Assembly (NCBI GenBank): GCA_965153355.1
Contig: OZ231127.1
Span: 91,698,001 to 91,762,000, forward strand
Length of the DNA: 64,000 nt
DNA from: Flaccisagitta enflata
Taxonomy: Eukaryota > Chaetognatha > Sagittoidea > Aphragmophora
Direction: 5' to 3'
The notes under the pieces were generated by a model, which worked only from the letters and a program-made list of their open reading frames with translations, ran no database searches and was not told the DNA's origin. Positions 58,024 to 64,000 of this stretch are shown here, one piece after another. Position 1 is the first letter of the stretch; each line of letters begins with the position of its first letter. Made by a program: the position numbers and the translations under genes.

Positions 58024-60399
58024 GAGATATTACGTGCTCGATATTAGGGGTGTTTATAAACGCCAAATAAACGCCGTTTATAACAAATGCTATGCAACTG
58101 TTTATAAACATCAAAAGATGCATATCAAATAAACAAAATTGTTTAAATGTTATTAAAAAACGCTGTTTATAAACGACTCTATATTACCAGTAATGGCGGC
58201 TGTCGCCGTGAGGAAAAAAGTCATAAGCACTGGTGACTTTTCACCATGCTTTTATCTTCAGTCACTGAATTTTTTTTATTTGTCAGATCAAATCAAAAGC
58301 AGTTGTTTGCATTGGTTGTACTGAAGATCAGAGAGTAATAGGGCTGAGCCAAATGAGCTAGATGAGCTGAAATATTCAAAATAATTCAATCAGACAACCA
58401 GCTTTGCTCACTGACATGCTTTTTTGTTTTTGTATGCTTAAATCAAAACATCTTTTTAATCCTGTTTCAAATCAAAGAAAAAAAGCAAGCTAAGTGAGCT
58501 GAATGAGCTAAAATGCTCAAAAATGCCCTCACAGATGAGCAGCTGTGCTCGTAAACATCTCTTTTTGTATTTGCATGCTCAAGTAAACATAAATACACTC
58601 CTTTATTGATCCTACACAAAATAAAAAAAAAAAATTCCATTCGAATTTTTCGTAAATAAATCTTTAAAAAATCATATTGCGAAAAATAATATTTGTCGTG
58701 AGGGCAGCATTCTGCTTGGCAAATGAAAGGAGTATCAAGTGCCTATCAATTTCGTCCAAGGGTGCAATCGCCCTAATGAGTTCCTAAACTTTCGCATAAG
58801 AAAATGAAAACCCCATTTCTCTCGAATATGTCAAAAAGTCGAAGACTGACTTCGACTTTTTTCCCGACCATTTAAAAATGGAGGAAAAAAAGAAATTGTT
58901 TGACCTGATCAATACAAACTGAAGACGCTCAAGCTAGAAAATGTTCTATTAAACATTTTAAAAATTTGAAGGTTGCTACCATTTTTTTTTTGCTCCAAAA
59001 ATTGTTAAAATGAGCCCATAATTGATCGTTTATAAACACAACAATATTGATGTTGATAAACAACAAAAATTAAGTGTTTGTAAATGCTAAATATATTGTG
59101 TTTATAAATGCCAAAACAATAAACAAAGATTGTTTATTTGCCCCCTATTTCTTTTGTTTATAGCCATAAAAATTGCAATGGAAAAAGAACTTAAGAATTT
59201 TTTTTCTCCTCCTCCTCCTTCTCCTCCTCATCCAAAATTGTTTATTTGCTCCCAATTTCTTTTCCAAATAAACAGTAAATCGTTTATTAAGTACCATAAA
59301 TTTGTTATCATAAACATTAACACTCCTTTAGAAATTTTAGTGTTTATAAACACAAAAAGTATGAATTTCATAAACGAATTTGTTAATTTGGTACCATTAA
59401 TTTAATTGCATAAACAGATTTTTATATTTGTCTCGTCACTCCTCCTCCCCCTCCTCCCTCTCCTCAATTTCTTTTCATAAACGTCTACACTCTTTAACAA
59501 ATTTTTTCAAAATAAGCAAAAAATCGGTTATCTGGCACCATAAATTTGTTTTCATAAACATTTACACTCCTTTAGAAGTTTTTGTGTTTATAAACACAAA
59601 AAATATGAATCTCTTAAACGAATATGTTTATTTGGTACCATAAATTTGATCTCACAAACAGATTTTCATATTTTTCTCCTCCTCCTCCTCCTTATCCAAA
59701 ATGGTTTATTTGCTCCCAATTTCCTCTCCAAATAATCAAAAAATTGTTTATTTGGCACCATAAATTTGTTTTAATAAACGTTTACACTCCTTTAGAAGTT
59801 TTTGTGTTTATAAACACGAAAAATATGAACCTCATAAACAAATTTGATCTCATAAACAGATTTTCATATTTCTCTCCTCCTCCTCCTCATCCAAAATCGT
59901 TTATTTGCTCCCAATTTCTTTTCCAAATAAACAAAAAATCGTTTATTTGGCACCATAAATTTGTTTTCATAAACAACTTTTTAATATTTTTTTGTGTTTG
60001 TCAACACAAGTTATTTGACGTTTATAAACACCTGATTTTTGTTGTTTATAAACATCAATATTACTGTGTTTATAAACGATCAATTATGGGCTCTTTTTAA
60101 CGATTTTTGGAGTCAAAGAAATTAGTAGCAAGCTTCAAAATTTTGACTTTACTGATAAAACATTTTCTAGTGTGGATATTTTCAGTTTGTACTGATCAGG
60201 TCAAACAATTACTTATCTTCCTTCGTTCATAAACAGTGATATGAAGTCGTTTATAAACAGCGCTTTTTACTGCCATCTAAACAATTTTTGTTTATTTGAC
60301 TTGCATTTTTAATGTTTATAAACAGTCATATAGCATCGTTTATAAACGGCGTTTATTTGGCGTTTATAAACAACACCTAATTCGAGGATGTAATACCTG
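58024..60399. mobile_element. hAT-like foldback element, 2376 bp, rich in GTTTATAAAC
   Basis: The ends GAGATATTACGTGCTCGATA and, reversed, CAGGTATTACATCCTCGAAT continue into about 160 bp of imperfect inverted repeat including GTTTATAAACGCCAAATAAA. CCTGCCC flanks it at 58017-58023 and 60400-60406. Inside are a block shared with 33660-34465 and four units of about 230 bp with ACACTCCTTTAGAAGTTTTT. It has no transposase frame. Confidence 0.82.
59209..59985 (+). repeat. about 230-bp tandem repeat, four units
   Basis: Each unit runs TCCTCCTCCTC, CCAAAATxGTTTATTTGCTC, GGCACCATAAATTTGTTTTC, TTTATAAACACAAAAA. Repeated similar peptides across it reflect the DNA repeat. Confidence 0.85.
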
Positions 60400-60550
60400 C
60401 CTGCCCACGCGCACGCGTCTGCTCAATTTGATCTGACGCGGCAGTTTGTAGTACATGCATTTGCGGGTATCGTTGTTTGTTTTCACGCTTGATTCGGTTA
60501 TATTAGAAGATGCTATAATCAACTTGAGATTGAATTCAATGTTTCATGGC

Positions 60551-60857
60551 ACTCTGAGGGGGTGTTCTAAGTCAAAGACGTCGTGTTTTAGAAGGGCCCT
60601 TTCGGTCGCTCGCCTTCGTTTGTTAAGCGCGCTCCTCACTCACTGCGCTCCGCGGCACTCCGCCATTCATTTCGCTTTCCTTTCCTTTCGCTTCGCCGCT
60701 GGCGCTCCTTCGCTCCTCCGTTCACGGGCACAAACTCCTCACGCCCGGCTCACTCCTCGTGGGACAGTTGAAATTCTTGAATATGTGTTCATGCTGTGAA
60801 CGCGTTTCACGGGAATGAACGCGTTTTTTGTCTTCACTAGAAACACGCCCTGAGGGC
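60551..60857. mobile_element. S-family TIR element, longest copy
   Basis: The left end GAGGGGGTGTTCTAAGTCAA faces the right end, reversed, CAGGGCGTGTTTCTAGTGAA. Degenerate GCTC/TTCGCT repeats and CACGGGC fill the middle, then CTCGTGGGACAGTTGAAATT. The terminus form suggests hAT, but no 8-bp duplication could be confirmed. Confidence 0.6.
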
Positions 60858-61069
60858 ATGCAGAAGACGACGACTTCTGATCGTTTGAAATAGCGTAAGC
60901 CGACTCTCACAAGCCAACGCTTGCACTTAACACACTGTGCAGTGCACAGGTATTCTTGAGAATAAATGATCGGGGTCTGGAGAGGATCCTCACATGTGAC
61001 GTCGAATATCGTCAATATCTGATGACGGCCTCTCATCGTGTAACTAGTCACTGTTGCGGACGTTACTCG

Positions 61070-61170
61070 CACTGTCCAGCTCCTGCCCATACGATTGATG
61101 TGCCAAATTCATCACTGACCCTGCCCATCCGCAGTCCCGCACGTGAAATTTAGTCATCGTTTATCGGGCC
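61070..61170 (+). mobile_element. palindrome-superfamily far end, decayed
   Basis: CCAGCTCCTGCCCATACG, CACTGACCCTGCCCATCCG and TTATCGGGCC resemble the double CCTGCCC boxes and GGCCTTGTT end of full copies. Confidence 0.45.
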
Positions 61171-61175
61171 TCCTA

Positions 61176-61507
61176 TTTTTAGATGCGTCGTCGCATCTGT
61201 AAAAGAGGGTCTCTGGGTCTGTCCGTCCGTCCGTCCGTCCGTCCGTCCGTCCGTCCGTCCGTCCGTCCGTCCATCTCAGTGAGTCCGGTGGTCCGTCCAT
61301 TACCCAAATGTAAAAAAACCGCGTTTCTCAGCTGTTTTTGGCCGCAGTGAGATTTACACAAACAAATGATCCATCCAAGATGTTTAAGGGCCTCCTTTGT
61401 TGGTCATTTCACCCGTCTGTTCGTCCATCTTTATCATAACCTGTCACATGATCAGCCCACCCCAAAGAGACATAGCCTGGACGCATCCCGTTGGTCCGGG
61501 CTTGTTT
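61176..61507 (+). mobile_element. palindrome element H28 (ATGCGTC subfamily), complete
   Basis: TTTTTAGATGCGTCGTCGCA at the start, about 14 CCGT units, GCGTTTCTCAGCTGTTTTTG and GGCCGCAGTGAGA. GACGCATC (61480-61487) is the reverse complement of GATGCGTC (61182-61189). It ends GGTCCGGGCTTGTTT. Confidence 0.88.
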
Positions 61508-62014
61508 CTTTACTATTATGCAAATCGAAAGTATCTCAACATAATATGCAATTCATGACATTAAAAATTCGTTCCACACACGGAAGTCAAATGCGATAAT
61601 AATAAATTCTGTCTCAGTTCTTTGATCTTTCTTAGATATCAAACTGATTTCCTATTTACACCCTATAATCTCCATTCATATGGGTGAAGAACTCTTGATT
61701 TAAATCAAATTGTATAAACAAATCATTACCGTCTTTGTAAATACACAGTTTAAATCAATGACAAATCAATGCAATACGATAAAGGAAAACAGAGAATGAA
61801 TTAAGACGACGAACATCTACAGAACAGTAAAACAGACAGACAAACAGACAACCTGTGGACAAGAAAATGAGACAGACAAGGCCACAGACACTAAACTGAT
61901 ATACGAACCAGACAGACAGAAACACAAACAGACAGACAGACAGACAGTTGAGATCATTTTTTCTCATTCTTCAAATTTTACAAACCCTATTCTTCAATAA
62001 TATTAAATCAGATA

Positions 62015-62305
62015 AAAACAAGCCCAACAGGCCAACAGTCGCGTGCTCCGTTTTACAATTACACACATAAGTACAAAAACACAAACTCCTTCCCTTCCTT
62101 CCTCCTCTCTCCCTTCTTTCCTCTCTTCCCTCCTTATTTCCATTCTTCCTTCCTTCTTTCCTTCCTCCCCTCCTACAACTATTTTTACTTTGAAATACCC
62201 AAAAATGTCCATGATTTAGATATGTGACCGATGGACAAACCGACAGACACACAGACAGACAGCAAGACACACAGCCACACAGACTGACAGAGCACATGAC
62301 TAAAA
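62015..62305 (-). mobile_element. palindrome element H31
   Basis: AACAAGCCCAACAGGCCAAC, then AGTCGCGTGCTCCG. The interior is a CTTCC/CTCTTCC pyrimidine array, then CAGACAGA units. The decayed terminal arm is GAGCACATGACTAAAAA, matching CGTGCTC of the 5' motif in reverse. Confidence 0.75.
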
Positions 62306-62396
62306 AGCATAGGCAGATGGAATTATCAAGGTGATCAATTTTATTGTTACGGAGGGTTTCAACGCGTTGTTTTACATTGCATTGTCAAATTGCCGC

Positions 62397-62407
62397 AACA
62401 ACAACAG

Positions 62408-62454
<47 letters not shown>
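62397..62454. repeat. (CAA)n microsatellite
   Basis: About 15 ACA triplets. Confidence 0.96.
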
Positions 62455-62523
62455 CTATCTAACCTTTTGGGAAAAAAGTAATAAAAAGAGTATCTTGCAA
62501 CATCGAATATAACGTCTTAGCCA

Positions 62524-62819
62524 CCAGCAACAACAAAATCAGCAGCAACAACCTAGCAACAACAACAGCAACAGCAGCAACAGCAGCAGCAGCCAACAAC
62601 GCCAACAACAACAACAACAACAACAGCAATAGCAGCAACAACAACAGCTATAACAGCAACAGCATATACAACAGTCATGGTAACAACAGCCGCAACAGCA
62701 GCAGCAACAGCAACAACAACAGCAACAAGCAACAGCAGCAACAGCAGCAACCCAGCAACCGCAGCAACAACAACAACCAGCAGCAACAACAGCAGCAGCA
62801 ACAAAAACAACAGCAGCAA

Positions 62820-62852
<33 letters not shown>
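62524..62852. repeat. (CAR)n triplet array
   Basis: CAA and CAG triplets in short alternating groups, about 330 bp. Confidence 0.93.
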
Positions 62853-62917
62853 TATGCTAACAACAACACAGCTCAGCGGAAGCGTGGAAGCAGACAGTGT
62901 CAGCAAAGGTCAACCCC

Positions 62918-62919
62918 TT

Positions 62920-62990
<71 letters not shown>
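62918..62990. repeat. (CT)n microsatellite
   Basis: About 70 bp of CT. Confidence 0.97.
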
Positions 62991-63126
62991 CAGTCGGTGG
63001 TAGTTCATGCATAATGGTGCTGCTCCTGGCTACTGTCAGCTGCGGTCACATTTTTCCTGCTGCATGTCGTTTTTAATGTCCTTTTGGCGCAGCGTTGGTT
63101 ACATTTGGTCAAATCTTTTTGACTTT

Positions 63127-63129
<3 letters not shown>

Positions 63130-63201
<72 letters not shown>
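63130..63201. repeat. (CT)n microsatellite
   Basis: About 72 bp of pure CT, 140 bp from the previous run. Confidence 0.98.
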
Positions 63202-63205
<4 letters not shown>

Positions 63206-64000
63206 CGTCAAGTCAATGAGACAAAAGACTCGCGTCCGTCTAATTTGCATATCGAAGTCGTTTGACTTGGTCTTACGTCACTCAAAGAAATTGAGCATCC
63301 TAGAATGTAAAAGACAAAGACCATTTTTTTGCCAGAATATACGGTCAAGAATGCAATGCAAGCGTTAAAAGATTGCTTTGAAATAGACGTTGTAAAAAGT
63401 TGATGGTCATCTTCAACCTTCCACAAAGGAGTACTTAGAGACACTATTTAAATAACTCAGCAATACCGCTTCATTCGTAACTTGTTATCGACGCAACACA
63501 TCCAGACCATTTCGATGTGACGCAAAATACAAACCAATGCGTTCAGATATACTTGCAGTATGAGTCGTAACCCTCAGACAGATATGCTGCATGCTGTGAA
63601 ACATGGAACAAGACACGCTGAAAGACATGACGCTTGATGTACGAAAAAAGAGGCAGTAAGACAGGTAGTAACGGATGCTTGAAGCTTGAAGCTCCTGAAG
63701 AGGTGCAGGCAAACATGCATGGGCCTTACAACTTGAAGTGCACCCTAGCATGTGTTGCTAGACATACAAGACATGCAATATTAAATACTTGAATGATAAG
63801 ACATGCAATAAAAGGCTGGAAAACAGTAACGCGAGCAGCTAGAAGTCTAATAAGACCTGCCTGAGCCTAACAACTTGATGTACATCTACAGGATATATTA
63901 CTGAACATACAACAACACATTCAGGTGATGCAGCATGTCATGTGGCACCAGGACTAGGACTGGGAAAGACAACAAAGAACCAAAGACCAAGAAAAAGGTG
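63202..64000. other. unassigned right end
   Basis: Contains loose repeats such as GACATGCAATA (63768 and 63801) and CAACTTGAAGTGCACC against CAACTTGATGTACATC. An 88-codon minus frame (63485-63751) has no recognisable domain. Confidence 0.4.

Larger units (their letters stand above)
57782..60425 (+). mobile_element. palindrome element H26 split by a 2.4-kb foldback
   Basis: The left part has TTTTAGTCGCGTGCTACGCG, about 17 GGTC units and CAGCACTGCTCCTGCCC. After the insertion the expected continuation CCTGCCCACGCGCACGCGTC appears at 60400. The GGCCTTGTTT end is lost. Confidence 0.8.

Noticed and set aside
59130-60100. Repeated Phe/Ile/Asn-rich frames with PPPP runs
   Set aside because: They follow the 230-bp tandem units of the 2.4-kb foldback, with similar peptides because the DNA is repeated.
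60722-61090. 122-codon minus frame with CVKCKRW
   Set aside because: The isolated Cys pair suggested a zinc-binding motif, but the frame overlaps the S element and a decayed palindrome element, with no supporting homology.
63485-63751. 88-codon minus-strand frame with several Cys
   Set aside because: No known domain, ordinary length for chance, and overlapping loose repeats.

Overview
This window looks like non-coding, repeat-saturated DNA from a eukaryote. It is probably an animal or a close relative, but I cannot name the species. The evidence is spliced exons with GT/AG borders and pyrimidine tracts, a CR1/L2-like non-LTR retrotransposon remnant, hAT- and Tc1/mariner-type non-autonomous transposons, and dozens of di-, tri- and tetranucleotide microsatellites, many over 100 bp. 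No bacterial-style gene, tRNA, rRNA or CRISPR array was seen. Almost every long open frame is the translation of a simple repeat and has been left out.

The one gene I can support is on the minus strand, about 14.65 kb down to 5.13 kb. It encodes a multi-pass membrane protein of the drug/metabolite transporter superfamily (EamA repeats, SLC35G-like). Six exons are visible (14560-14648, 11604-11721, 10639-10699, 8558-8736, 7640-7822, 5126-5489). Three of the five joins have matching phases (exons 1-2, 2-3 and 5-6); two (3-4 and 4-5) do not resolve, so the gene may be incompletely read or decaying. A further exon-like frame lies at 21019-21129, and weak transporter-like frames at 40.4-40.9 kb and 46.3 kb could be a second locus.

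The rest is a transposon graveyard with readable history. The dominant component is a superfamily of short elements found throughout the window. One end is TTTTTAG plus a GC-rich palindrome, followed by a GGTC/GTCC microsatellite. A variable interior, often a 10-bp tandem array, comes next. The other end is a subterminal motif and GGCCTTGTTT. The palindrome differs between subfamilies (GTCGCGTGC, GTCGCGGAC, GTTGCGGAC, GATGCGTC, GGTGCGAC), yet the subterminal motif at the far end is always its matching reverse complement. A parallel family starts TTTTTGGGCAGC and carries 21-bp arrays. This co-varying design resembles Helitron-associated (HINE/DINE-like) elements and is my main candidate for something undescribed.

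Nested insertions are frequent. Two mariner-like MITEs share a TA at 1.5 kb. A 0.6-kb MITE sits in a palindrome element at 3.2 kb. A hAT MITE with a perfect 8-bp target duplication sits in a dead reverse transcriptase at 21.6 kb. A MITE plus a second element lie inside a third at 28.4-29.4 kb. A mariner-like MITE splits a 21-bp array at 36.4 kb. A 2.4-kb hAT-like foldback interrupts a palindrome element at 58.0-60.4 kb. Two large decamer arrays in opposite orientation (15.9-17.2 and 18.2-20.5 kb) dominate the middle of the left third. Between 42.8 and 46.3 kb, and around 49.5-51.1 and 55.2-56.6 kb, the DNA is nearly pure microsatellite.
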